Source: Pontivivens insulae (lineage in GTDB: Bacteria > Pseudomonadota > Alphaproteobacteria > Rhodobacterales > Rhodobacteraceae). From it: DNA of 64,000 nucleotides. Of this stretch, positions 32,035 to 41,050 are shown one piece after another. A program made the translations under genes and the position numbers. Location: assembly GCF_900302495.1 (NCBI RefSeq), contig NZ_OMKW01000004.1:62001-126000 (forward strand). The letters run 5' to 3'. A model generated the notes under the pieces. It was given only the letters and a program-made list of their open reading frames with translations, made no database searches and had not been told where the DNA came from. Numbering within the stretch: position 1 is the stretch's first letter; each line of letters begins with the position of its first letter.

Positions 32035-32856
32035 CTAAGCTCCTAGTTCGCGGGATCGATCGGCAGCAGCTTTGACGGCCCGGCGTAACAACGGCGGGAA
32101 GCCGTCTGCTTCGTTCATCAGCACCTGCAACGCGGCGGCTGTCGTTCCGCCTTTTGAGGTTACGTTGATACGAAGCTCGTCTGGCGATTCCGTAGCTTGC
32201 TCGGCCAGTTCGCCTGCACCCCCGACCGTCGCTTTGGCGAGCGCCATCGCCATTTCAGGTGGCAGCCCTTCTGCTTCCCCAGCGGCTGCCAATGTTTCGA
32301 TCAAATGGAAAACATAGGCCGGGCCTGAACCGGATACCGCGGTGACGGCATCCATTTGTGTTTCATCTTCCAGGCGAACTGTCTGGCCGATCGCGCGAAG
32401 CAACTCGTCTGCCAGATCAAGTACGGTGGCATCGGCATTTGCGTTGCCGACCAAAGCCGTGATGCCACGACCGACAGCGGCGGGCGTGTTCGGCATGGCA
32501 CGGACAATCACAGCCTTCGTGCCAAGCATCCTTTCAAAGAAGCTGATCGGTGTTCCTGCCGCAATCGACAGGAACATTGTGCCACCGGCTGCCATGTCGC
32601 CGATCTGTGGAAGGGCGTCCTCCATCATTTGCGGTTTAACCGCAAGCACACAGACCGCCGGATCACCGACAGAGTCCGGGTTCAAACGCAGCCCCTGGGT
32701 CGTCAATTCCTCCAGACGCCGAGACGGATAGGGATCGATGACGCTGACGGCATCCGGACGAACCCCCTTTGCCAGCCAGCCTTCGAGCATGGCAGATCCC
32801 ATTTTCCCGCAGCCCAGCAAAACCAGGCCGCGCGCGTTGATGTCATCGACAGACAT
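32035..32856 (-). CDS. proC: Pyrroline-5-carboxylate reductase
   Basis: A 273-residue enzyme making proline from pyrroline-5-carboxylate with NAD(P)H. GLVLLGCGKMGSAMLEGWL is the N-terminal nucleotide-binding motif. VIVRAMPNTPAAVGRG is the conserved NADP/substrate strand. VTAVSGSGPAYVF and VTSKGGTTAAALQVL form the C-terminal dimer and active-site region. Length is normal. ybjN lies 46 nt upstream on the same strand, a pairing often seen in Rhodobacterales. Confidence 0.95.
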   Translation of the reverse strand: MSVDDINARGLVLLGCGKMGSAMLEGWLAKGVRPDAVSVIDPYPSRRLEELTTQGLRLNPDSVGDPAVCVLAVKPQMMEDALPQIGDMAAGGTMFLSIAAGTPISFFERMLGTKAVIVRAMPNTPAAVGRGITALVGNANADATVLDLADELLRAIGQTVRLEDETQMDAVTAVSGSGPAYVFHLIETLAAAGEAEGLPPEMAMALAKATVGGAGELAEQATESPDELRINVTSKGGTTAAALQVLMNEADGFPPLLRRAVKAAADRSRELGA

Positions 32857-32902
32857 GTTTCCTCCGCAAGAAAGCTGCGCCCGGGTTCAATCCCAGGTCG
32901 GT

Positions 32903-33406
32903 TCAAGCCCGACCATACGCCTCTGTCATTGCGATGCCCAGCGCCTCTTGCGGGGTTCCGTCGCCGTGGACGGCAAGTTGGAATGCTGGATAGAAGCGCT
33001 CGCAAGCCTCGACCGCTGATGCAATCATTTCATCAATCTGCGCGCCAGAGGCGCTGGCCCCGCCAGCGAGGTTGAGGCCATAGCGGAAGACAATCATTTT
33101 TTGCTCTGGCCACGTGGTGAAGCTGCCGGACCAGATGCAGTCATTCGCACCGTCAATCGCCTCAAGCAGGGCCGCTCGTGCATCCGCCGCAACCTCGATA
33201 TCAAAAGTGCAGACAAGGCGCAGGGTCTCGTCATAAGGACTCCACGCAAGGCTCAGTGAATATGTCTGCCACGTCCCCTCTATGCCCATGGCGATTTGGT
33301 TTTCCGCAACACGATCAAAATCCCATGCATTGTGCGACGCAAGTGTCTCCACAATGTCGATCGGGTCTGCATCCTCTGCGGTGAGATACTGCTCTAGCGT
33401 GTCCAT
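32903..33406 (-). CDS. YbjN-domain protein
   Basis: A 167-residue soluble protein. The start at 33406 gives MDTLEQYL with GGAG about 7 nt upstream; the frame runs further upstream without coding character. The body shows the YbjN pattern: GTWQTYSLSLAWSP, LRLVCTFDIEV, and KMIVFRYGLNLAGG, strands of a type III chaperone-like fold. Function is unknown; Escherichia YbjN has been linked to stress and motility regulation. It lies just upstream of proC. Confidence 0.85.
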   Translation of the reverse strand: MDTLEQYLTAEDADPIDIVETLASHNAWDFDRVAENQIAMGIEGTWQTYSLSLAWSPYDETLRLVCTFDIEVAADARAALLEAIDGANDCIWSGSFTTWPEQKMIVFRYGLNLAGGASASGAQIDEMIASAVEACERFYPAFQLAVHGDGTPQEALGIAMTEAYGRA

Positions 33407-33598
33407 GCCTGCGCTCCAATTCTGGATGCGCCCTTGCAAGGATGCCCCCGCAAGGGCTGGTGAGCTTGTATGTAGATCGCGGCACAGTGTCCGGGACCTA
33501 CTACATATCGTGGGGCGCAATGGATGATCTGTAAAGGGACTTCACGCGCTATTCGCAATTTTAGAAATTCTGCTTCAGCACGCTTCGCATCGCATAAG

Positions 33599-35122
33599 TC
33601 ACAGGCCGGTCTGCACTGCGACGCGGAAGACTTCGCGAAAGACCATGTCTGGATCGGTCAATGGCAAGGTGTGCCCGGCATCCTTGAGCCGTACGTGTTG
33701 ACCGTGCGGGAGGGTGCGCGCCATCTCAGCCACCGCGGCGGCGGAGACTGTTCCACTGCGGTCCCCATGGAACAGGGTCGCCGGGACGTTCACCCGCTGC
33801 AGCAAGTCACGCCAATCGAAATTGGTCAGCCGCATATCGTTGCGGAATCCAACTGCATCTTGAGCGGCCATCATGCGGAAACTGTCTGCCAGTACGTCTG
33901 CCTGCTGGCGATCAGCAAAGGCGTCACGATCAAAAGCGCTATCGGAAAAGACCAGATCCGGCGTCACGCCGATGCCTTTACGCTGAATATGGCTTACCCC
34001 GAAGCGCACGATACGGTCCATCAGACCCGGCATCTGCTGGGCCGCCCACGCGTTCACCCTGTGTTTGCGCGGCATGTCGGCGGTCTGCGACCATGTTGTC
34101 ATCGGTGGAGTTGTCGGTGCGCAGACAAGGCCCGCGACGCGGTCGGGGAAACTGGTGGCAAATTTGAAGCCGAAATAGGTGCCAATATCGTGGCTCAGCA
34201 CAACGGCCTTTTGCCAGCCAAGCTGGTTCATCAATGCGTCCAGATGGTCACAGACCCGTTCTGCTGTTTGCTCCGGGCCTGTCCAAGCCGTAGCGCCATA
34301 TCCCGGCCGCTCCGGCATCGCGATGTCCAGGTTCATGACGTCGGCGGCCCGCCGCGCCTGAACCGTTGCCGCTGCTCCAAACAACGCACCATGCAGCAAC
34401 AGCACGGGCGTTCCGCCCCGCCGCCCATATCGATGAACGCTCACATTCACATCTGCGAGGGTCATCCGTTCCCGTGTTACACCCGGAACGCTGGCCTCAA
34501 TCTGGGCCAACTCCACCTTGTCGACAGTCGCCTCGATCGCGGCAGCGCGTGAAATGGCCTGACCCTGGCTGCGGGCGTTGAGTTTTGCGAGAACCGATTT
34601 GATCTGCTGGCGGACGGTGCCCACCGAACGACCGTAATCTTGCGCAATCTGCTCTGCGCCATCACCAGCCAGCAGCCCGCGTAGCACGTCCCGTTCTGAC
34701 GGGATCAGACCAAAGCTGCCCATCAACATGCTGAGCGTTCGCTCACGCCCCGGCGGGCCAACTTCATAGAGGGCGATTTCGGAGCGGTCGTTCATTGCGA
34801 CTGCGACGAGGTCAATCAGTTGTCCCTCATCACCGGCGAGGCAAATCGGGGCAGGTGCACCGTGGCTCAGATCCGGGAGGTCGTAGATCTCATCATCAAC
34901 CTTCATGCCCAGCAGGCTGTGTGCACGTTCGTCGAGCGCCAGAATCCGTCCGCCCCGGGACACTCGTAGGGTGGCCGGCTGCTCTCGCTGCACCTGAATC
35001 GGCTCCTTGCCGATCAGGTAGCCATCCAGCTTTCGCAGACTTTCAAGCAAGCGTGGGGTCCGCTCGTCATGCGTCATTGCGACAGCCGCTGCCTGAATCA
35101 CGTTTCTATAGACTTGTGACAT
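33599..35122 (-). CDS. LuxR-type HTH regulator fused to an Asp-nucleophile alpha/beta hydrolase
   Basis: A 507-residue fusion. Residues 50-125 look PAS-like (GGRILALDERAHSLLG). A LuxR-type HTH follows at 138-195 (LIPSERDVLRGLLAGDGAEQ, GRSVGTVRQQIKSVLAKL). Residues 235-507 form an alpha/beta hydrolase: VLLLHGALFG holds the oxyanion loop, ERPGYGAT the cap-side turn, and VVLSHDIGTYFG puts Asp312 at the nucleophile position, with D454 in LFHGDRSG and H484 in DAGHTLPL. An Asp nucleophile is the mark of epoxide hydrolases and haloalkane dehalogenases. It may sense and act on a small ligand (inference). Confidence 0.82.
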   Translation of the reverse strand: MSQVYRNVIQAAAVAMTHDERTPRLLESLRKLDGYLIGKEPIQVQREQPATLRVSRGGRILALDERAHSLLGMKVDDEIYDLPDLSHGAPAPICLAGDEGQLIDLVAVAMNDRSEIALYEVGPPGRERTLSMLMGSFGLIPSERDVLRGLLAGDGAEQIAQDYGRSVGTVRQQIKSVLAKLNARSQGQAISRAAAIEATVDKVELAQIEASVPGVTRERMTLADVNVSVHRYGRRGGTPVLLLHGALFGAAATVQARRAADVMNLDIAMPERPGYGATAWTGPEQTAERVCDHLDALMNQLGWQKAVVLSHDIGTYFGFKFATSFPDRVAGLVCAPTTPPMTTWSQTADMPRKHRVNAWAAQQMPGLMDRIVRFGVSHIQRKGIGVTPDLVFSDSAFDRDAFADRQQADVLADSFRMMAAQDAVGFRNDMRLTNFDWRDLLQRVNVPATLFHGDRSGTVSAAAVAEMARTLPHGQHVRLKDAGHTLPLTDPDMVFREVFRVAVQTGL

Positions 35123-35327
35123 CCTAGGGTTCCAAGAAATCGGTCATGCGCGTCATGATAGCGAGTGGATTGCCTGAGTGCTGTGTCGGTCCGCACCAGT
35201 TCAAGGTGAAGCATAACAAACATACCCCATCGGCTTCAAATCAAGTGGTTGTGCCGATGATCAAGACCACTGACGCTTTGACAAATCCTTCAAACTCACC
35301 GATGCACGAAGGGGTAGCCGGAAGGAT

Positions 35328-36302
35328 ATGTCAGGACGCATGGGTAGGGTTAGGCGATCAACACGGGAAGATATGCGGCTTGACGACGCCGCCCGCGCGG
35401 GCTGGTTGTATTATGTCGCGGGAAAGACCCAGGACGAAATTGCCCGCCAGCTTGGCGTCTCACGCCAGACGGTTCAGCGGCTTGTGTCGGTTGCGATCAA
35501 TCAGCGGCTTATCAAAGTGCGGATGGAGCATCCTATTGCGCGTTGTATGGAGCTTGGCCAGGCCATCCAGCAGAAATACGGGCTGGATGCGTGCGATGTC
35601 GTGCCCACGGACCCATCGGTGCCGAAGCGATTTCGAGGTGTTGCGCTCGCAGGAGCCGCGGAATTGGAACTGGCACTGCGTAAGCCAGAACCGATCATAG
35701 TTTCGATGGGGACGGGGCGGGTGTTGCGCGCGCTTGTGGAAGAGTTGCCAGAGCTGACCTGCCCTCAACACCGGATCGTGTCCCGTCTTGGCAATGTCAT
35801 GAGCAATGGGTCGGCGACGCCGTTCAATGTTGTCGTCCGGCTTGCCGACAAGGTTGGGGCGCCGCACTGGCCTATGTCCCTACCGGTTCTGGCGGAAACG
35901 GCTGAGGAACGCAGGCTTTTGCATAGTATTGGCCCCATCAGGGCGACGCTGGACCTGTGTGCACGCGCTGATGTCAGTTTTGTTGGTATCGGTCAGATGA
36001 ACGAGACTGCGCCTGCGCTGAAAGATGGATTTCTGACGGATCAGGAGCTTGATGCGTTGCGTGAAAACGGCGCGGTGGGGGAGATAACGAGTTTCGTCTA
36101 CAACGCCCAGGGACAGCTTTTGACCGGGCCTCTGAACGCCCGCGTAGTGTCTGCGCCTTTGCCGTCACCTGAGGCGGGCCGGGTTATCGGTATCGGGACC
36201 GGCCTTGCCAAGATCGAGGCCATTCTGGGCGCGCTGCGCGGCCACCTCATTTCGGAATTCATCACGGACGAGGCAACCGCGCAGGCTGTACTGGACGCTT
36301 AA
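35328..36302 (+). CDS. SorC/DeoR-type sugar-binding transcriptional regulator
   Basis: A 324-residue regulator. The HTH spans about residues 30-60 (YYVAGKTQDEIARQLGVSRQTVQRL), and the rest is a sugar-phosphate-isomerase-like effector domain with VSMGTGRVLRALVEEL and VIGIGTGLAKIEAI. Such proteins control sugar or polyol operons, often next to an ABC transporter, but none is adjacent here. Several in-frame ATG codons (35328, 35340, 35373) make the exact start uncertain. The 3' end overlaps the convergent dehydrogenase gene by 4 nt. Confidence 0.87.
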   Translation: MSGRMGRVRRSTREDMRLDDAARAGWLYYVAGKTQDEIARQLGVSRQTVQRLVSVAINQRLIKVRMEHPIARCMELGQAIQQKYGLDACDVVPTDPSVPKRFRGVALAGAAELELALRKPEPIIVSMGTGRVLRALVEELPELTCPQHRIVSRLGNVMSNGSATPFNVVVRLADKVGAPHWPMSLPVLAETAEERRLLHSIGPIRATLDLCARADVSFVGIGQMNETAPALKDGFLTDQELDALRENGAVGEITSFVYNAQGQLLTGPLNARVVSAPLPSPEAGRVIGIGTGLAKIEAILGALRGHLISEFITDEATAQAVLDA

Positions 36303-37543
36303 TCGTTCCAGGCTTTGTCTTCTCCGCCCAAGCCACCGAGTTGCACCCGCGTTGGCAATCCGATCCGATCCAGAATCGTGAAGAACGGCTTTGGGTCGAG
36401 CTCTTCGACATTCTTCATCGTCTTCGCGTCCCACTCACCACTCGCAACGAGCATGGCAGCCGCTACGGGCGGGACGCCCGCCGTATATGAAATGCCCTGA
36501 GAGCCGACCTCAAGATAGGCTTCCTTGTGGTCGGCGACGTTGTAGACGAACATCTCGACAGGTGCGCCGTCCTTGGTGCCCTTTACCAAATCACCAATGC
36601 AGGTCTTGCCTGTGTAATCTGGTGCCAGGCTTGCAGGATCGGGCAAGCATGCCTTTACGACTTTCAACGGAACCACCTCCAGCCCTTCGGCTGTCGTCAC
36701 GGGCTGTTCGGAGAGCAGGCCGATATTTTGCAGAACTGTGAAGACGTTGATGTAGTGATCGCCAAAACCCATCCAGAAGCGAACGTCGGCTTCGGGATAA
36801 TTGGTCGCAAGCGAGTGTACTTCGTCATGGCCGGACATGTAGGATTGCGACGGGCCGACGACGGGCAGGTCCCAAACGCGGCCAACCTCGAACATCTTGT
36901 TTTCCTGCCAAGCGCCTTCCTGCCATGAGTAGACCGTCCCGGTGAATTCACGGAAGTTGATCTCAGGATCAAAGTTCGTCGCGAAATACTTCCCATGTGA
37001 GCCTGCATTGATATCGACGATATCAATCGAGTGGACCTCATCCATATGGTCGATGGCAAAGCGGGCATAGGCGTTCACAACGCCCGGATCGAAGCCCGCA
37101 CCAAGGATCGCGGTGATCCCCTTCTCGGCGCACAGGTCCCGCTTTTTCCACTCGTAGTTGGCGTACCAAGGTGGCGTCTCGCAGATCTTGTCGGGTTCTT
37201 CGTGAATGGCGGTGTCGATATAGGCGGCACCCGTCTCGATACAGCCGTCGAGTACGTGCATATTTACGAACGCCGTGCCTACATTGATGACAATCTCAGA
37301 GCCGGTCTCACGGATGAGAGTGGCAACCGCCGCGCTGTCGGTCGCATCGACGCCGTGGCCCTTGAGGACACCTTCAACTTTCATCGCGCCCTTCTCATGG
37401 ACAGACGCAATGATGTCGTCGCCTTTTGAGGCCGTCCGGCTGGCAATATTGATGTCGCCAAGCACATCGTTGTTTTGCGCGCATTTATGCGCGACGACCT
37501 GAGCGACGCCGCCGGCGCCAATGATGAGAACGTTCTTTTTCAC
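36299..37543 (-). CDS. Carboxy(nor)spermidine synthase/dehydrogenase (saccharopine dehydrogenase-like)
   Basis: A 414-residue enzyme of the saccharopine dehydrogenase fold. The GTG at 37543 is chosen as start. It gives KKNVLIIGAGGVAQVVAHK right at the N-terminus, and AGAGGT lies upstream. The Rossmann motif GAGGVAQ, the GAGFDPGVVNAYARF segment and the VNAGSHGKYFATNF-like middle segment (DINAGSHGKY) are typical of the carboxynorspermidine/carboxyspermidine group. With the adjacent decarboxylase it condenses aspartate semialdehyde and a diamine to a carboxylated triamine, an alternative route to spermidine or homospermidine. Confidence 0.85.
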   Translation of the reverse strand: MKKNVLIIGAGGVAQVVAHKCAQNNDVLGDINIASRTASKGDDIIASVHEKGAMKVEGVLKGHGVDATDSAAVATLIRETGSEIVINVGTAFVNMHVLDGCIETGAAYIDTAIHEEPDKICETPPWYANYEWKKRDLCAEKGITAILGAGFDPGVVNAYARFAIDHMDEVHSIDIVDINAGSHGKYFATNFDPEINFREFTGTVYSWQEGAWQENKMFEVGRVWDLPVVGPSQSYMSGHDEVHSLATNYPEADVRFWMGFGDHYINVFTVLQNIGLLSEQPVTTAEGLEVVPLKVVKACLPDPASLAPDYTGKTCIGDLVKGTKDGAPVEMFVYNVADHKEAYLEVGSQGISYTAGVPPVAAAMLVASGEWDAKTMKNVEELDPKPFFTILDRIGLPTRVQLGGLGGEDKAWND

Positions 37544-37580
37544 TGCAACAGACCTCTTCGATTTGTGCTGGGAGATAGAA

Positions 37581-38675
37581 TCACGACAGCGCGGCCGCAA
37601 AGTCGTCATAGCCGAAATCGCGAACCATGCGCACGCGGCCGTCCAATTCCTTTATGGCGATTGCGGGCATCTTCACGCCGTTGAACCAGTTTTTCTTGAC
37701 CATCGTGTACCCGGCTGCGTTCTGGATCGAGAGCCGATCGCCGGCTGCCAGCGGGGCAGGGAAGCGAAATTCACCGAAGATATCACCGGCAAGACAGGAC
37801 TTACCGCAAATCATCCACTCCTCTGGCCCGTCATTCGGGGTGACGGTCGCGCTTTCGCGGTAGATCAGTAGATCGAGCATGTGCGCTTCGATGGAACTGT
37901 CCACGATGGCAAGGTTCTTTCCGTTGTGAAGCGTGTCGAGCACGGTCAGTTCAAGCGTGGTGGAGTTGGTGATCGCCGCCTCGCCCGGTTCAAGATAGAC
38001 CTGTACCTCATTGTCACCCGCGAAGCGTTTGAGCCGCTCAGCCAGCTGGTCCAGCGGGTAGCCTTCCCCCGTGAAATGGATGCCGCCGCCAAGGCTGATC
38101 CAGTCCATGCGACGGATAAGATGACCGAATTTCTGCTCGATTTGCCCGAGCATTTCATCGAAGCGCGCAAAGCTGCCATTCTCACAATTGTTGTGGAACA
38201 TGAAGCCACTGATCAAATCGGCAACAGGCTCTATGTCCCTCGGATCCGCTTCACCAAGGCGAGAGAATGGACGCGATGGATCGGCAAGATCAAACTCGCT
38301 CGTCGATACGCCCGGATTGACGCGCAGCCCACGGATATGGCCTGACGTCTCTGCCTCGAACCGCCGCAACTGGTTGGCCGTGTTGAAAATGACCTTGTCT
38401 GAGTTTGCGAGCATTTCGGCGATTTCATCCGGTGCCCACGCGACCGAGTACGCGTGTGTTTCGCCAGGAAATTTCTCGCGTCCCAACTTCACCTCGAAGA
38501 GAGATGAGGAGGTCGTGCCGTCCATGTACTCGCTCATCAAGTCGAACACGGACCAAGTGGCAAAACACTTGAGAGCTAAGAGTGCCTTGGCGCCCGATTG
38601 CTCCCGCAAGGCCGCGATCTTCTCCAGGTTCGGGAGCAGCCGAGATTTGTCGATGAGGTAATAGGGCGTCTGCAT
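37581..38675 (-). CDS. nspC: Carboxy(nor)spermidine decarboxylase
   Basis: A 364-residue fold-type III PLP decarboxylase. AKALLALKCFATWSV holds the PLP lysine in the family's ALKCF motif. MFHNNCENGSFARF and ISLGGGIHFTGEGYP are diagnostic NspC segments, and YLEPGEA is the phosphate-binding strand. CGKSCLAGDIFGEF carries the active-site Cys and Asp. It lies 37 nt upstream of the dehydrogenase gene on the same strand, the standard pair for this polyamine pathway. Length is normal. Confidence 0.92.
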   Translation of the reverse strand: MQTPYYLIDKSRLLPNLEKIAALREQSGAKALLALKCFATWSVFDLMSEYMDGTTSSSLFEVKLGREKFPGETHAYSVAWAPDEIAEMLANSDKVIFNTANQLRRFEAETSGHIRGLRVNPGVSTSEFDLADPSRPFSRLGEADPRDIEPVADLISGFMFHNNCENGSFARFDEMLGQIEQKFGHLIRRMDWISLGGGIHFTGEGYPLDQLAERLKRFAGDNEVQVYLEPGEAAITNSTTLELTVLDTLHNGKNLAIVDSSIEAHMLDLLIYRESATVTPNDGPEEWMICGKSCLAGDIFGEFRFPAPLAAGDRLSIQNAAGYTMVKKNWFNGVKMPAIAIKELDGRVRMVRDFGYDDFAAALS

Positions 38676-38850
38676 CTGTCCGGCCTTCGGATGTCACTTT
38701 ACTGTTGTTGGTCCACCTAGTGCGAAGCGTTGAGAAGAGCAACGGTCGCTACACGGCACGGATATGTCCTTTTGATGATTGCAACTGACGGCTCCGCACG
38801 GGAAGATTTGCAGTCGGTGCACATCGCGCCCAGCAATTTGAGGAATTCCG

Positions 38851-40047
38851 ATGGCGCGCCTGGCCCCCTTCACAAAGTCATTTACGCAGCAGGAACCGCT
38901 TCCGCCCGCCGCGATTGAGGCTGCGGTTGCGGTGATGCAATCAGGTGCATTGCATAGATACGGCGCCAATCCATCCCGCGCCGCAGAGCTAGAGCGTGCT
39001 TACGCCCAGTGGCTGCCGGCGACCTTTTGCCTCGCAACCGCATCGGGAGGGCAGGCGATGCAGATTGCCCTGCGCGCCCTTGGCGTGAAACCGGGCGACA
39101 AGGTTCTAACCAATGCGTGGACCCTTGCACCCGTACCCGGAGCGATCGCATGTGTCGGGGGAGAGGCGGTTTTGGTTGAGACCACGGATGATCTCGTCAT
39201 CGACCTGACGGATCTTGAACAAAAGATCCGTCACAGTGATGCAAAGATATTATTGCTGAGCCATATGCGCGGACACCTCGCCGATATGAATACGCTTATG
39301 GCAATCGCTGATGCACATGGTGTGAATGTTGTCGAGGATTGCGCGCATACGATGGGCGCCGCTTGGAATGGCAAACGATCCGGTACATTCGGTGAGATAG
39401 GCTGCTTCTCCACTCAGACTTACAAGCACATCAATTCCGGCGAGGGCGGTTTCCTGACGACCTCTGATCCTGTGATTGCCGCGCGTGCTACGGTCTTGTC
39501 GGGCAGCTATATGCTCTGGTCGCGACATGGGGCGGGGCCTGGGCCTGAGTCTTATGTTGATGCGGCGCTCGATATGCCGAATGGCTCCGCGCGGATGGAT
39601 GAATTGCGCGCCGCCATCCTGCTGCCGCAAATCGCAACGCTAGACGAGAATTGCGACCGTTGGATCGAGCGTCATTCACTGGTGCGTGCGGGCCTGCTTG
39701 GGGTCGATGGTGTTGCCTTGCCAGCAGAACCTGATGGCGCGCGGCGGGTCGGTTCCTCCATACAGTTTCGTCTTCCTTCGCTCTCGGAAGACGGGTGTCG
39801 GGCCTTTATCGATGAATGTGCCGCCGTGGGCGTGGAGGTGAAGTGGTTTGGATCGGCGCAGCCGATGGGTTTCACATCCGCGCATAGCTCGTGGCGCTAT
39901 CGTGGACGGGTGGATACGCTGCCAAACACCGATCGTGTGCTTGCGACACTGTTTGACATGCGGGTCCCGTTGACCTTTTCGCTTGACGATTGCCGCCAGC
40001 TTGGCGCGCTGCTGGCCGAATGTGCGCAGGTCGTGTTGAACCGATAA
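38851..40047 (+). CDS. DegT/DnrJ/EryC1-family aminotransferase
   Basis: A 398-residue PLP enzyme. ATASGGQAMQIALRALGVKPGD binds cofactor phosphate, VVEDCAHTMGAAW contains the Asp that contacts PLP, and STQTYKHINSGEGG contains the internal-aldimine lysine. Family members usually aminate keto-sugars for surface polysaccharides or antibiotics. No sugar nucleotide or glycosyltransferase genes are nearby, so its substrate is open. GAGGAA precedes the ATG. It is divergent from nspC. Confidence 0.85.
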   Translation: MARLAPFTKSFTQQEPLPPAAIEAAVAVMQSGALHRYGANPSRAAELERAYAQWLPATFCLATASGGQAMQIALRALGVKPGDKVLTNAWTLAPVPGAIACVGGEAVLVETTDDLVIDLTDLEQKIRHSDAKILLLSHMRGHLADMNTLMAIADAHGVNVVEDCAHTMGAAWNGKRSGTFGEIGCFSTQTYKHINSGEGGFLTTSDPVIAARATVLSGSYMLWSRHGAGPGPESYVDAALDMPNGSARMDELRAAILLPQIATLDENCDRWIERHSLVRAGLLGVDGVALPAEPDGARRVGSSIQFRLPSLSEDGCRAFIDECAAVGVEVKWFGSAQPMGFTSAHSSWRYRGRVDTLPNTDRVLATLFDMRVPLTFSLDDCRQLGALLAECAQVVLNR

Positions 40048-40059
40048 CGCGCATCTTTT

Positions 40060-40698
40060 CTAGTTGTGCGCCGCTCCCGCCTGTTCTGTGTCATGGCCTT
40101 GAAGCCGATGATGCTTCAACCAGCGGCGGCGCAGCCAGACCACGCTGTAGGCCAGCAGCGCCAGCATGATCGCGAGGCCGAAAAAGTTGCTTAGGATGGT
40201 TGCGACTTGTGTCAGCTGATTGGCGAAGACAAATCCCAGCATGACATAGGCGACGGCCCATATCGCTGCGCCAAGTGTCGCCATGACGCTGAAATCGCGC
40301 CAATCCATGTTCCCGACACCGCACAGATAGCTCACATAAGGACACGTTGGGCTAAGCACAGTGTGACTCAATAAAACTGCAATGCGGCCCCGACGGTCGA
40401 GTAGAGCTTGGCCAGAGGCCAATGCGTCCGTCAGGCGTTCGCTACGTGACGCGGCCATTTGCAGACGCCTGCTGATGTGACTGGCGAGGTGGAACGCAGT
40501 CTGATCGCCAATCACAAAGGCGCAAAAGGCAACCACTAGAACCTGCCACAGCACCAAATCACCCGACGCGGCAAACGCACCAGACGCGAGCACCAGAACC
40601 GAGGACGGAAGCGGAATGGCCAGACAGGCCAGCATGACAATGATGAAGATCAATGCCAGACCATAGTCGGGCACGAGGCTGATTATTGTATCAGTCAC
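40060..40698 (-). CDS. DedA-family membrane protein
   Basis: A 212-residue inner-membrane protein of the DedA/SNARE-associated (VTT) group. GLALIFIIVMLACLAIPLPS at the N-terminus is the usual amphipathic re-entrant segment with the P-x-P-S turn. A conserved basic stretch (DRRGRIAVLLSHTVLSPTCPYVSYLCG) corresponds to the R...R.P motif, here with HTVLSPTCPYVS instead of the commoner RFIPGVR. Members take part in undecaprenyl-phosphate or lipid flipping. It begins with GTG, overlapping the upstream gene by 8 nt. Confidence 0.8.
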   Translation of the reverse strand: MTDTIISLVPDYGLALIFIIVMLACLAIPLPSSVLVLASGAFAASGDLVLWQVLVVAFCAFVIGDQTAFHLASHISRRLQMAASRSERLTDALASGQALLDRRGRIAVLLSHTVLSPTCPYVSYLCGVGNMDWRDFSVMATLGAAIWAVAYVMLGFVFANQLTQVATILSNFFGLAIMLALLAYSVVWLRRRWLKHHRLQGHDTEQAGAAHN

Positions 40699-41050
40699 CT
40701 CTTTGCGCCCTGTGCTCGGCTGCGCCTTCGCGCACGATCTCGGTCAGCTCTTCAAGGGTGATCCCCATCCGATCGGCAATTTCGCGCATCTGAAGGTTGC
40801 GTTCGCTCAGATCTGCGAGCCCCAGCAAGTCTGCGACGACAGGGCGGGGCAAATCGTAGGACATGACAACGTAACGGGGTGTCATCCAGCCTCGCAAATC
40901 CCGATCACGGTTCGCATCGTCCCTGAAATAGACAAGATCCGCGATCATCTGACCCGCAAAGAAGATCGCGGATACCGATGCGATGACGATGACAACGGCT
41001 GCCTGCCAATGAGACCGCAGGAACGGAAGAAGCTGGGGGCGCGACGGCAC
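40691..41050 (-). CDS. Hypothetical membrane-anchored protein downstream of polA
   Basis: A 119-residue protein with one membrane helix (AAVVIVIASVSAIFFAGQMIA, about residues 17-37). A soluble part follows with a helix-turn-helix-like sequence (MREIADRMGITLEELTEIV). It begins with GTG immediately after the polA stop codon with no spacer, and overlaps the DedA gene by 8 nt, so it is likely translated from the polA message. I do not recognise the family. Confidence 0.7.
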   Translation of the reverse strand: MPSRPQLLPFLRSHWQAAVVIVIASVSAIFFAGQMIADLVYFRDDANRDRDLRGWMTPRYVVMSYDLPRPVVADLLGLADLSERNLQMREIADRMGITLEELTEIVREGAAEHRAQRGD

